Translations under genes and position numbers: made by a program
The notes under the pieces: generated by a model
The model's database searches: none
What the model was told of the DNA's origin: nothing
What the model saw: only the letters and a program-made list of their open reading frames with translations
Assembly (NCBI GenBank): GCA_028289455.1
Contig: JANQPN010000079.1
Coordinates: forward strand, 18,388-82,387
Reading direction: 5' to 3'
Source of the DNA: Wenzhouxiangellaceae bacterium
GTDB taxonomy: Bacteria > Pseudomonadota > Gammaproteobacteria > Xanthomonadales > Wenzhouxiangellaceae
Length of the DNA stretch: 64,000 bases
Shown here: positions 18,639 through 29,379 of the stretch, piece by piece
Layout: every line of letters begins with the position of its first letter
Numbering within the stretch: the stretch's first letter is position 1

Positions 18639-21149
18639 ATGAACGCACCCGGCAATTCCACTAACGGATTCATTCAATTTGGTCAGCGGCTGGTGTTTGG
18701 CGCCAGGCCGATAATCTTGATTCTGTTCCTTCTGGGTACGGCAGCGATGCTGTACCAGGCCAGCAAGCTACGCGTAGATGCCGGCTTCATGAAACAGATT
18801 CCACTGGAACATGAATACATGCAGACATTCCTGTTCCATCAGGAATTCGGCGGTGCGAATCGTCTGTTGGTCGCGTTGATGGCCGAAGATGGCGACATGT
18901 TCGATGCCGAGTATTTCCAATCACTTGAAGATTTGACAGATCGGGTGACTTACATTCCAGGTGTTGACCGTGCCACTGTCCGCTCAATATTTACCCCCAA
19001 TGTGCGCTTTGTTGAAGTGGTCGAAGGTGGCTTCTCCGGTGGTAATGTCATTCCATCTGATTTTCGTCCCGACCCGGAGGTGTTTGAAAGAGTCAGGGCG
19101 AATATCGTCAAATCAGGCGAAATCGGCCGCCTGGTAACCAGTGATTTCAGCGGCGCCATGGTTTGGGCGAATCTGCTGGAAGAAGACCCGTTGACTGGTG
19201 AAAAAATCGATTATCAGCAGGTTGCAGCTGAACTGGAAACCATCCGTTCGGATTTCCAGAATGAAGCCCATTCGATGCATATTATCGGATTTGCCAAAAT
19301 TGTTGGTGATATTGCCGACGGCGCCAGGTCCGTCATCATGTTTTTTGCTTTTGCAATTGTCATCACCCTGATCCTGTTATGGATTTATGCCCGTTCCATC
19401 AAGCTGGTGCTGGCGCCGATGCTGTGCGCCATCGTTGCGGTTATCTGGTGTCTGGGTGGGCTGCAGACCATGGGTTTCGGGATCGATCCAATGAATATCC
19501 TGACGCCATTTCTGATATTTGCCATCGGGGTCAGCCACGGGGTGCAAATGGTCAGTGGCTGGATAGTGGAAAAATATTTCACCGGCAAGTCTCCGACAGA
19601 ATGCATTGAGGAGAGCCTGGCGGTTGAATCGTTGCCGATCAATACCAGCCTGGGCGCAGCCAAAGGGGCTTTTGCCCGTCTGCTGGCGCCCGGTGCCATC
19701 GCATTGTTAAGCGACACCATCGGCTTTTTGACGATTCTGCTGATCGATATCCGCATCATCCAGGAGTTGGCAATCACCGCCAGTGTAGGTGTTGCCGTAA
19801 TTATTCTGACCAATCTGATACTGCTGCCGGTACTGCTTTCCTATGTGAAAATGGGTAATGATGAGGGTTACCGGCAGGCCGCCTATGACCGCGCCGGAAC
19901 ATCAGCACCAATCTGGGGCTGGGCGGCGACCATGGCCAAACCCGGGCCGGCCAGAGTTGCGCTGGCAGTTGCCGCAGTGCTGTTTGCATTCAGCTTCTGG
20001 AAGAGTCACGACGTTCAGATTGGCGACTCCGAATCCGGGGTGCCGGAGTTGCGCGAAAACTCCCGCTATAACCAGGATGCCCGGCTGATCAGTGAGCGCT
20101 TTGCTTTGGGTGTGGATGTTATCGGCATTATCACCGAGACTGCATCCGAATCCTGCACTGAAGACTATGAAGTGATGCGGCGTATCGATGAAGTGGCCTG
20201 GCAGATACGCAATGTCGAGGGTGTGCAAAAGGTGCTGACCTTATCGATGGTGGCGAAAATAGTTAATGCCGGCTGGAATGAAGGTAACCCCAACTGGCGG
20301 ACCCTGTCGCGTGACCAATTCATCATGCGTCAGGCCATCAGCGGCATCGAAACCAACACCGGACTGTTGAATGCAGACTGCAGCGCCATGCCGATTCTGG
20401 TGTTCACCGAAGACCACAAGGCAGAAACCATCAAACGGGTGGTGGCAGAAGTCAAAAATCTGCGTGAACAATACAATCTTTTACCGGAAAGTGTACAACT
20501 GGTTTCCCAGGATGATGACACCAGTACTGCAGCCGAGGCTGACAGTCCCGCTGATCTGCAGGCCAATGTCTGCGCAGAAGCAGACGAATCCTGTCTTCGG
20601 ATACGCCTGGCTACCGGTAATGTTGGTGTGATGGCTGCCGTGAATGAAGTGATTTCTGCCGCACAGACGCCGATTCTGTTGTGGGTATACAGCGCTATTG
20701 TGGTGCTGTGCCTGATTACATTCCGCTCGATTGCCGCGACCCTGGCAATAGTACTGCCGTTGGCCCTGGTGTCTTATCTGGCGTATACCGTAATGGCGCT
20801 GCTTGGCATTGGCTTGAAGGTCAATACACTACCGGTGGTGGCATTGGGTGTGGGGATCGGTGTTGATTACGGCATCTATATTTACAGCCGGCTGCAGAGC
20901 CTGCTGAAGGAGGGCTGTCCTCTGGATGTGGCGTATTATCGGACCCTGCGTTTGACCGGCAGGGCAGTACTGTTTACTGCGGTTACCCTGGCGGTTGGCG
21001 TTGGCACATGGCTGTTCTCACCACTGAAATTCCAGGCCGATATGGGTCTGCTGCTGGCGTTCTTCTTCCTGTTGAATATGATCGCCGCGATATTATTGCT
21101 GCCGGCATTATGTCAGGTGTTACTGTCGAAAAAAGCGAAAAACGCCTGA
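18639..21149 (+). CDS. MMPL/RND family transporter (COG1033 type)
   Basis: An 836-residue inner-membrane protein with the RND-like 1+5+1+5 layout. TM1 is ARPIILILFLLGTAAML, followed by a first periplasmic domain, and a helix bundle from about 230 to 400 with FAIGVSHGVQMVSGW. The second half has TM7 near 435-455, a second periplasmic domain, and a C-terminal bundle with VVALGVGIGVDYGIYIYSRLQ. The smaller periplasmic loops distinguish it from HAE1 drug pumps. Relatives export lipids or hydrophobic molecules. It is last in the five-gene run and probably powers movement of the substrate handled by the lipase-like, DUF1302, DUF1329 and Ycf48-like partners; that coupling is inferred from gene order. 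Confidence 0.9.
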   Translation: MNAPGNSTNGFIQFGQRLVFGARPIILILFLLGTAAMLYQASKLRVDAGFMKQIPLEHEYMQTFLFHQEFGGANRLLVALMAEDGDMFDAEYFQSLEDLTDRVTYIPGVDRATVRSIFTPNVRFVEVVEGGFSGGNVIPSDFRPDPEVFERVRANIVKSGEIGRLVTSDFSGAMVWANLLEEDPLTGEKIDYQQVAAELETIRSDFQNEAHSMHIIGFAKIVGDIADGARSVIMFFAFAIVITLILLWIYARSIKLVLAPMLCAIVAVIWCLGGLQTMGFGIDPMNILTPFLIFAIGVSHGVQMVSGWIVEKYFTGKSPTECIEESLAVESLPINTSLGAAKGAFARLLAPGAIALLSDTIGFLTILLIDIRIIQELAITASVGVAVIILTNLILLPVLLSYVKMGNDEGYRQAAYDRAGTSAPIWGWAATMAKPGPARVALAVAAVLFAFSFWKSHDVQIGDSESGVPELRENSRYNQDARLISERFALGVDVIGIITETASESCTEDYEVMRRIDEVAWQIRNVEGVQKVLTLSMVAKIVNAGWNEGNPNWRTLSRDQFIMRQAISGIETNTGLLNADCSAMPILVFTEDHKAETIKRVVAEVKNLREQYNLLPESVQLVSQDDDTSTAAEADSPADLQANVCAEADESCLRIRLATGNVGVMAAVNEVISAAQTPILLWVYSAIVVLCLITFRSIAATLAIVLPLALVSYLAYTVMALLGIGLKVNTLPVVALGVGIGVDYGIYIYSRLQSLLKEGCPLDVAYYRTLRLTGRAVLFTAVTLAVGVGTWLFSPLKFQADMGLLLAFFFLLNMIAAILLLPALCQVLLSKKAKNA

Positions 21150-21162
21150 TCACGTATATCAA

Positions 21163-21221
21163 CCGCCGGTTGCACTATCGGCGGGTTTCAGCCTGAAACT
21201 GCAGCTTTGGGAAACCCAAAG
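21163..21221. terminator. Two hairpins between convergent genes
   Basis: The first hairpin has CCGCCG (21163-21168) pairing with CGGCGG (21179-21184), followed by GTTT on the plus strand. The second is CTTTGGG-AAA-CCCAAAG (21205-21221). They fill the 78-bp gap between the MMPL stop and the end of the opposing gene. T-tracts are poor, so termination strength is uncertain. Confidence 0.5.
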
Positions 21222-21227
21222 TAAAGA

Positions 21228-21773
21228 TTATTCAACTCTCGTATAAGTGCCGATAAACTTTAGCGGCCAGTGGTCTGGTGGCTCATTGGATTTGTTGACT
21301 CTGGTTTCCCAGATAAACTTATCACTACTGATAAATTTAATTTGCGACCAGTTCTTAGAAGTAATACCACCCTTTTGTTTGATGGGTGAACCAAACATTT
21401 CGAAATTCTTTCCATCAGGCGCAATAGAGATAGTCATGAAAAATTTTTCGGGATGGTTTGAGAACATTCCAACCCATTCATACTGATCAGAAATCGAGTT
21501 GTAGTTTAGGAAGTTAAAATAACTTCGCGTTTTGTCTTTTGATGTCCCGGTAGTGGAGCATTGTAAATAGGAACTCTGGAGAACAAGCCGGCAATCGGTA
21601 ATGCCGGTTTCTGTGTAGTCAAAGCCCGCCAGTTCAGTGGCCTCATCCGTGAAGCGCCATTTGCCGATAAACATGGCCAGATCCTCGGTGGATTTCTGGA
21701 CGTTTTCTGTTGCCAATCCCTCTATGTAGTAAGCATACAGGCCGACAGTTATGAGTAGTATTCGCGGCCACAT
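21228..21773 (-). CDS. Exported protein of unknown function, tandem paralogue B
   Basis: This 181-residue protein has an N-terminal hydrophobic signal (WPRILLITVGLYAYYIEGLA). The mature region reads TEDLAMFIGKWRFTDEATELAGFDYTETGITDCRLVL and ends PLKFIGTYTRVE. Two conserved cysteines (in TDCRL and QCSTT) may form a disulfide. The strand-rich pattern starting FIGKW resembles lipocalin-like or DUF1579-type domains, but I do not recognise the family. It is closely similar along its length to the neighbour upstream, and its ATG shares a base with that gene's TAA stop, so the two are translationally coupled. Confidence 0.75.
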   Translation of the reverse strand: MWPRILLITVGLYAYYIEGLATENVQKSTEDLAMFIGKWRFTDEATELAGFDYTETGITDCRLVLQSSYLQCSTTGTSKDKTRSYFNFLNYNSISDQYEWVGMFSNHPEKFFMTISIAPDGKNFEMFGSPIKQKGGITSKNWSQIKFISSDKFIWETRVNKSNEPPDHWPLKFIGTYTRVE

Positions 21774-22318
21774 TATTCAATCCTCGTATACGTGCCGATA
21801 AATTTCAGCGGCCAGTGATCTAACGGCTCATTCGATCTGTTTACTCGTGTTTCCCAGACAAATTTATCATCGCTGATGAATTTAATTTGAGACCAGGTTT
21901 TAGAAACAAACCCAGCTTTTTGTTTCATCGGGGCACCATACATTTCCAGGCTTTTTCCATCCGGTGCAATGGTAATGGTCATAAAAACTTTTCCAGGATG
22001 GTTGGAAAATACACCAACCCACTCGTATTGATCTGTATTAGGGTTATAGTTCAGAAAGTCGAAGTAGCTTCGCGTTTTATCTTTTGAGGTGCCGGTTGCA
22101 GAGCATTGTACATAGGCATTCTGCAGGGCAAACCGGCACTCGGTAATACCTGTTTCCCGATAATCAATTCCAGCCAGCTCTGTTGCTTCATCCACAAAAT
22201 TCCATTTACCAATAAACATAGCCAAATCCTGCGTGGATTTTTGCTTGTCTTCACTTCCCGTGACGTTTGTATTAAAGGCAACCAGGCTGGCTATTATTAC
22301 TATTATCCGTGACCACAT
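21773..22318 (-). CDS. Exported protein of unknown function, tandem paralogue A
   Basis: A 181-residue protein of the same length as the downstream paralogue, collinear without obvious gaps. Shared blocks include QDLAMFIGKW, DEATELAGIDYRETGITECR, TGTSKDKTRSYFDFLNYN and DHWPLKFIGTYTR. The N-terminus is a signal sequence (WSRIIVIIASLVAFNTNVTGS). Both copies keep the two central cysteines. Tandem duplication is the simplest explanation. Differences cluster in the signal peptide and in the Pro/Lys-rich loop near residue 130. The function is unknown. Confidence 0.75.
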   Translation of the reverse strand: MWSRIIVIIASLVAFNTNVTGSEDKQKSTQDLAMFIGKWNFVDEATELAGIDYRETGITECRFALQNAYVQCSATGTSKDKTRSYFDFLNYNPNTDQYEWVGVFSNHPGKVFMTITIAPDGKSLEMYGAPMKQKAGFVSKTWSQIKFISDDKFVWETRVNRSNEPLDHWPLKFIGTYTRIE

Positions 22319-22506
22319 AACTCGACCTTATTATTGTTGATTAGGGTTTTAAGGCTAGCACTTGTCTGTAATGGAAAGGCGTGTTCAATCGGTGAGCTGC
22401 ACTCTCCTAGAGATAGATAGGATATCGAGCTTGTAGTAAGGGATGAGTACGGTCCGCCCTGTATGATCTCTCAAAGATTAATGGCGTGCATTAATGATCA
22501 GTGCAT

Positions 22507-22535
22507 AAAAAAGCCAAGGATTCGAATCCTTGGCT
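22507..22535 (-). terminator. Intrinsic terminator of the subtilase gene
   Basis: A perfect 24-bp palindrome (22512-22535, arms AGCCAAGGATTC) is followed on the minus strand by six T residues (22507-22512). It lies about 65 bp past the subtilase stop. Confidence 0.88.
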
Positions 22536-22601
22536 AATCTATGAAATGCGATGCTATTGATTAATCAAAATCAGATCATCAATATGATTTTTGACTGTTT
22601 A

Positions 22602-24893
22602 CTACTGGCTTTCAAAACCGCTCTTGAATACTTCAATGCCGGGCGCGCAGTTATAGCAGACAATTGCAAAGTCCTGTCTTGGCCCTGCAGGAATCCAGGG
22701 GTCAATCGCATCGGCGGTCACATTGGAAGCCAATACCTGAAGGTTGATGCTGCCACCCTGGTGTTGTGCGGCACTCAGCATGATGCCTTCAAGATTGTTC
22801 ATGGTATCTGCGCTGCCACCGGCCTGCGAAAAGCCATCAGCTGTGCTGATGTTATTGCCGAAATAGGTTTGATCATCAATGGTTAAGATCAAATCGAGAT
22901 CATTGACCCATGCAGGTGTCAGGCCACCAGTGCCGGGCCCCGGTGCATCACTCCAGGCCAGCATGATGCGTATAGGCTCATCCGGATCAGCGGCTGTGTA
23001 TGTTTCCTGCCAGTCATCTCCAGTATTGCTGAATATTTCAGTCTGGTCGATAAATATAACCGACTGTGGTGGATTGATCACTGCATCCAGATTCAGCCGG
23101 CCCCAGCCCTGCTTCCTGTCTGGGCGGTGTCCCAGGGTGTTGCCGTCGGCGTCGGTATTGCCGATCAGGTCCATTGTCACAGCAGTGAAGCGTGCTTTGA
23201 TCAGGGCCGGACTTGGGTCGATACCGAATTCATTCCGGTACTGTTCGCTAAACAGTGACACACTGCCGGAAACAATCGGCGAAGCCATTGATGTACCGCA
23301 GAAGGTCGCACTATAGGAGGAATCGCTGTTTGCCGTGGTGCTGTCGGTGCTGCAGCCCGGAGCAACGATGTGCGGTACCTGGCGCCCGTCACAGGCTTGC
23401 CCATGTGCTGAATTGGCTGAAACACTGAAAATATCACTGCTCTGATTGCCACCGCCAACCTGGAGAACAGTCGAACCGACTGCGAACAGGTTTTTGGCTT
23501 CATCCGGCGAGCCCAGAGATGAAGGTGCACAAATGCCGACGTTGCGATCACCGTTACCATTCATAATTGACCATACCGGCAGCACCGGTTGTGATCCTGC
23601 TGTGTCGGGGTCGGCATCACGGGTGATGAAATCGATTTCCATGGTAGGGATGTCATAGCCTTGTGGAGTGCCGGTTGGACCCCAGGAGTTATTCGTCAAA
23701 ACAGCGCCGGATACGGCTGAATCCTGGTAAATATCCAGCATTCCATTGACTGCCATTCCACCGGGTCCACCGCCAAGGAATGGCGGGTAACGCTGTTCTA
23801 TCAACGAAGCAGCCGGAGCAACACCCTGACCGCGCAAAAAGCCGTTACTGTCGGTCACGCCGCTGATGCCGGTTCCTCCCACCGCACCGGCTACGTGAGT
23901 GCCGTGATTATCATTGGCGCTGGTACAACTGCCGTTAACACCGAGGCAACTGACCATGTTGTCTGTCAGGTCCTGATGTGTGCCACGGACGCCGCCATCA
24001 ACGATGCCAACCACTACACCTGATCCATCCAGGCCGGTTGGATTCAGCCAGCTTAGATAACCCGTAAAGATCGTATTGGTATCGTCATATCCACCAACCA
24101 CTGACTGGTTGGACATTTCACCACGTGGTCCGGCGTCCTGGCCGATCTGTTGCAGTGTGAAAACGCCGGGCAGTTGTGCCAGAGCCAGGTAGCTGTCCGG
24201 AGATGTTTCCAGTTGAACAATGTTGAAATGCCTGTTCAGCGACCGATTGGTAATAACGGTTACGCCGTTCTGGCGCAGGTTGCTGATGATTGCTGTTTGT
24301 GCGGGGGCATATATCATTGCCATGGCATAAACGTGGCTATCGGTGCTTTCGCGGCTTTGCAATGGTACCCGGAAGGCGGGAACGAACTCTCCGGCCCAGC
24401 GAACATTGGTCAGTGAGTCTGCGGTGCTCAGTTTGTTGGCTTCAGCCCAGACGATGTAGCTGAAGGGGTGCAGGTATTGCACTGGCTCAAGGCCCGCAGT
24501 GCGCAGTTCATCGAGCCACTCGCCTTTGATTGGACCATTAAACTGGACCAGGCGAAAATCAGCCTCAGCGTGTGCCGGCGATTGATTCCAGCCCGATTCT
24601 GTTTCAGGGAATCCTGCGCGCGGATCGATCTTAAGACTACCGACAGTCAGTGCGAATGGATTCTCAATGCGGTCAATATGTTGAGCCTGAATTAAATCGG
24701 AAGCTACAGCTGCAGGTGCCCAGATAAAGCTGCCATAATCGATGGCTTCAGCTGGTAGATTCTGTTGTAATTGAGCCGGTGGATCGTAAATTTTCACCCA
24801 CGCCTCCATGGCTATGGACTGGCTCGAAAACACCATACTGGCAATAGTTAAAACGAAGAATACCAGGTTGACTCTGTTCAATTTGGTATGCAT
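22602..24893 (-). CDS. S8 family serine peptidase (subtilase), secreted
   Basis: This is a 763-residue secreted subtilisin-like protease. After a signal peptide (residues 1-~28) and a long pro-region of ~260 residues comes the catalytic domain. The triad is visible: Asp299 in VVVGIVDGG, His330 in NDNHGTHVAG and Ser535 in FCGTSMASP, with oxyanion Asn in TNNSWG. A beta-rich C-terminal domain (~620-750) follows. The very end, CAPGIEVFKSGFESQ, is a short cysteine-containing tail of the GFE type that I associate with several exported gammaproteobacterial proteins. The start at 24893 puts the signal peptide at the N-terminus; the longer TTG frame to 24962 adds 23 residues before it. It is a single gene with its own terminator. 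Confidence 0.93.
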   Translation of the reverse strand: MHTKLNRVNLVFFVLTIASMVFSSQSIAMEAWVKIYDPPAQLQQNLPAEAIDYGSFIWAPAAVASDLIQAQHIDRIENPFALTVGSLKIDPRAGFPETESGWNQSPAHAEADFRLVQFNGPIKGEWLDELRTAGLEPVQYLHPFSYIVWAEANKLSTADSLTNVRWAGEFVPAFRVPLQSRESTDSHVYAMAMIYAPAQTAIISNLRQNGVTVITNRSLNRHFNIVQLETSPDSYLALAQLPGVFTLQQIGQDAGPRGEMSNQSVVGGYDDTNTIFTGYLSWLNPTGLDGSGVVVGIVDGGVRGTHQDLTDNMVSCLGVNGSCTSANDNHGTHVAGAVGGTGISGVTDSNGFLRGQGVAPAASLIEQRYPPFLGGGPGGMAVNGMLDIYQDSAVSGAVLTNNSWGPTGTPQGYDIPTMEIDFITRDADPDTAGSQPVLPVWSIMNGNGDRNVGICAPSSLGSPDEAKNLFAVGSTVLQVGGGNQSSDIFSVSANSAHGQACDGRQVPHIVAPGCSTDSTTANSDSSYSATFCGTSMASPIVSGSVSLFSEQYRNEFGIDPSPALIKARFTAVTMDLIGNTDADGNTLGHRPDRKQGWGRLNLDAVINPPQSVIFIDQTEIFSNTGDDWQETYTAADPDEPIRIMLAWSDAPGPGTGGLTPAWVNDLDLILTIDDQTYFGNNISTADGFSQAGGSADTMNNLEGIMLSAAQHQGGSINLQVLASNVTADAIDPWIPAGPRQDFAIVCYNCAPGIEVFKSGFESQ

Positions 24894-25122
24894 AAACGGA
24901 TCCGTGTTAAGGGGTTGGTTGACGTTGGATTGTAATCCGGGATTACGTATTGTGGGCGTCAATTTATATCACTTGGACGCACAATAGCAAATCACCGTAA
25001 ATGAACTGTCGAATGGCTATATAAGATATGTCGGTATGAACCGGCGGGATACCTATTGGAATCTTTAAAAGAATACATGGCCAGCATGAATCAGTGATAG
25101 TTGAAAACGATGTCGCAAAAAC

Positions 25123-25158
25123 GGAAATGGCGCATCATTTTTATGATGCGCCATTTCC
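25123..25158 (-). terminator. Strong hairpin downstream of katG
   Basis: Perfect 16-bp arms (25123-25138 and 25143-25158) with a 4-base loop are followed on the minus strand by GTTTTTG. This long, stable stem is the likely katG terminator. Confidence 0.8.
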
Positions 25159-25168
25159 AGAGTTCTCT

Positions 25169-25191
25169 AAGGCTGCAACAAAAGCAGCCTT
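25169..25191. repeat. Second hairpin after katG
   Basis: AAGGCTGC (25169-25176) pairs perfectly with GCAGCCTT (25184-25191) across a 7-base loop. It sits between the katG stop and the stronger hairpin. There is no T-tract directly after it, so an mRNA 3'-end stabilising role is as likely as termination. Confidence 0.55.
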
Positions 25192-25215
25192 GTTTAAAGC
25201 GTGATGTCTTATTGA

Positions 25216-27429
<2,214 letters not shown>

Positions 27430-27803
27430 GGTGGTTGCATCCTCTGGTTTCGTGAAGGTACGCATATACATACTCGATGAACTGCATGGGTTGTTACTCG
27501 CAAGTGGCATGTTTGAACAGATTCCAGCAAGGGCACTGTGGCGAGCTGTATAGATAATAGCTTCGGGGAGCTGATTGATGAAATTGATACTTCTTATCAG
27601 ATATATAGATTTTCTCAATGCAGGTGTTGCCGGCTGTCAATTTTCACCTGTTAGGGTGTTGTCGCTGAACCCCCGAGTCGATGAATTCACACAGCAAACA
27701 TGAGTGAGAATAATTATCGGTGTAACAAGGCAAATTGTTGGCTTTTTGCCGGGTTTGTCGCCTATTGGTATGAGCGTTACTGAAAAAGGAATAGGTGACA
27801 ACA
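27430..27803. other. Divergent regulatory region katG / metzincin operon
   Basis: This 374-bp gap separates two divergent genes and must contain both promoters. On the plus side TTGCCG and TATGAG with 17-bp spacing (around 27745-27775) is a weak sigma-70 candidate. I see no gene, and no motif I could assign to OxyR with confidence. Confidence 0.45.
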
Positions 27804-28787
27804 ATGAAAAAAATACAAAGCAATGGAGTGCTCAGAAAAAGCGGGAAGCTATTCACAATTGCAGCTTTGCTGATTGCATTGCTGGCGATGACAGGATGTG
27901 CTGATAAAGTCAGAGCCTTTAACCGTCCATCAGACACTCAGGCATGGGGGGCTTTGATAGATGGCACCAAAGGTGGTGCGGCGGTTAATGATGAGCGTCG
28001 GTTGGGGACCGTACAATCGTTGAATGTCGGTAATTTTACTACTGGGGGAGCTTCCAATGAGGAAGTAGCGGCGTTTACCAACCGGCGGGCGGTTAAACTT
28101 GTGGAAAACGTGAACTGGACCAATGCGGATGATGATATTGCCGATATCAACTTTCCGGCAGAAATTTCAGTACCGGTAACCGTATGGATTGTTAAGGGAC
28201 CTTTCAATGCACAACGGAATCTGGCTATCGATCATTGCGTAACTACGTCCTCCATCTGGCAGAGCGAACGGATGGGTGTGCGTTTTTCCCAGTTTGAAAT
28301 TGTCGATGCTACCGGTGATCCGGATGCTTCCGATTATTTTGATTTCGATTGTTCCATGCGTGCCGATATACAGAATGATATAGGCCGTCGCAGTAATCGT
28401 ATTAATGTGTATTGGGTCGATACTGTGGATGGCGGCAGCAGCCGTGGACAGGCATGTGCTTTCGGCAGTGATTTTGTCGCCATGGGCAGCACAGCCAATG
28501 ATGAATTACTGGTGCATGAGTTCGGTCACAATTTTGATCTGGAGCACGTTGATGGTCAGGCGACTTTTGATAATACCAATATCATGGAGAGCAGCAGCAG
28601 TACACGTGAATTTATCACTGAAGGTCAATTGTTCAGGGCTCACCTTGACGGAAACTCGGCACTGAACGGTGTTTACAATGCCCGTGCCGGTGAACCGACA
28701 CGCACTTGCAGTCATGGCGCCGATAACAATAACTGCCCGGCGATTAACACTCGAATATGGGCAGATGGCGCCTTTCCGGCTAATTAA
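27804..28787 (+). CDS. Metzincin-like zinc metalloprotease, lipoprotein
   Basis: A 327-residue protein with a lipoprotein signal (lipobox MTGC, Cys32). It contains a zinc-protease motif HEFGHNFDLEH with His238, Glu239, His242 and His248. Further on lies NIMES with Met261 placed like a metzincin Met-turn. The canonical Gly at position 8 of the motif is Asp here. The substrate and any activation step are unknown, and no separate propeptide is obvious. The start is ATG 27804, preceded by AGGTGA at 27793. The small downstream gene follows after 11 bp with a perfect ribosome-binding site, indicating an operon. Several Cys residues suggest disulfides, consistent with an envelope location. Confidence 0.82.
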   Translation: MKKIQSNGVLRKSGKLFTIAALLIALLAMTGCADKVRAFNRPSDTQAWGALIDGTKGGAAVNDERRLGTVQSLNVGNFTTGGASNEEVAAFTNRRAVKLVENVNWTNADDDIADINFPAEISVPVTVWIVKGPFNAQRNLAIDHCVTTSSIWQSERMGVRFSQFEIVDATGDPDASDYFDFDCSMRADIQNDIGRRSNRINVYWVDTVDGGSSRGQACAFGSDFVAMGSTANDELLVHEFGHNFDLEHVDGQATFDNTNIMESSSSTREFITEGQLFRAHLDGNSALNGVYNARAGEPTRTCSHGADNNNCPAINTRIWADGAFPAN

Positions 28788-28798
28788 AGGAGGATGAA

Positions 28799-29254
28799 AT
28801 GAAAATCAAAATAACAGTGATCCTGCTTTTATCATCAATCCTCGCTGCTCCACTGGCAGCACAGGATCAAAACCGGTTTCTGCAGATGTCTGTCAATCAA
28901 TTGGCTGAAACCTGGTTATTGCGAAATTGTGGAACGCAGGAACAAAGGCAGCTGGATCTTGCAGTGCTGGCTCGGGCAGAGCGTCTTAAGCCGCTTTTTG
29001 AAATTGCACTGGAGCAGGGGCCGTCACAGGATTTGGTCAAATTAACCAGTGCCGGAGCAAGACAACGCTTCAATGCCAATCAGGCAGCGCTTCAAGATGG
29101 AGAAAGCCTTGGTCTATCGCCGGAAAACCTGGAGCGTGCTAAAAGCCGTAGCCTTGAGGATTACATCGCCCGTTCTGTTAACAGTCTGAATGTGGGTTAT
29201 CGTGATCAGGCGCGTCTGGGCCTGCAGCTGATTAGTAGTGACCCAGGCGGGTGA
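28799..29254 (+). CDS. Small exported protein of unknown function, partner of the metzincin
   Basis: A 151-residue protein with a clear signal peptide (MKIKITVILLLSSILAAPLAAQ). The mature part is largely alpha-helical and charged (TQEQRQLDLAVLARAERLKPLFEIALEQ, and ENLERAKSRSLEDYIARSVNSL) with a single Cys in RNCGTQ. AAAGGAGGATG lies just before the ATG. I do not recognise the family. As second gene after a secreted zinc protease it could be an inhibitor, chaperone or helper of that protease, but this is inference only. Confidence 0.7.
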   Translation: MKIKITVILLLSSILAAPLAAQDQNRFLQMSVNQLAETWLLRNCGTQEQRQLDLAVLARAERLKPLFEIALEQGPSQDLVKLTSAGARQRFNANQAALQDGESLGLSPENLERAKSRSLEDYIARSVNSLNVGYRDQARLGLQLISSDPGG

Positions 29255-29293
29255 GGGTTGATCTGCAACAGTAACTTGCCTGTCAATTCAAAA

Positions 29294-29330
29294 AAGCTTG
29301 ATGTGTACCCAACTGATAGGTACACATCAT
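29294..29330 (-). terminator. Terminator downstream of serine hydrolase gene (possibly bidirectional)
   Basis: GATGTGTACC (29300-29309) pairs perfectly with GGTACACATC (29319-29328). On the minus strand the stem is followed by AAGCTTTTTT. On the plus strand a short A-rich stretch follows instead. It lies between two convergent genes and mainly serves the minus-strand gene. Confidence 0.7.
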
Positions 29331-29379
29331 CAAAAACCTGCACACATTCTCATTTGACTGAATAGCCTTGTAATCCAGT

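Larger units (their letters stand above)
24894..25215. other. Intergenic region between katG 3' end and subtilase start
   Basis: This 322-bp gap holds two hairpins just after katG (listed separately) and then about 230 bp of AT-rich sequence before the subtilase ATG, which must contain the subtilase promoter. I see no gene in it and no convincing -35/-10 pair. Confidence 0.6.

Noticed and set aside
22512..22535. tRNA T-arm-like sequence (GGATTCGAATCC)
   Set aside because: It is part of a perfect palindrome followed by a T-run on the minus strand, and no acceptor, D or anticodon arms are present. It is a terminator.
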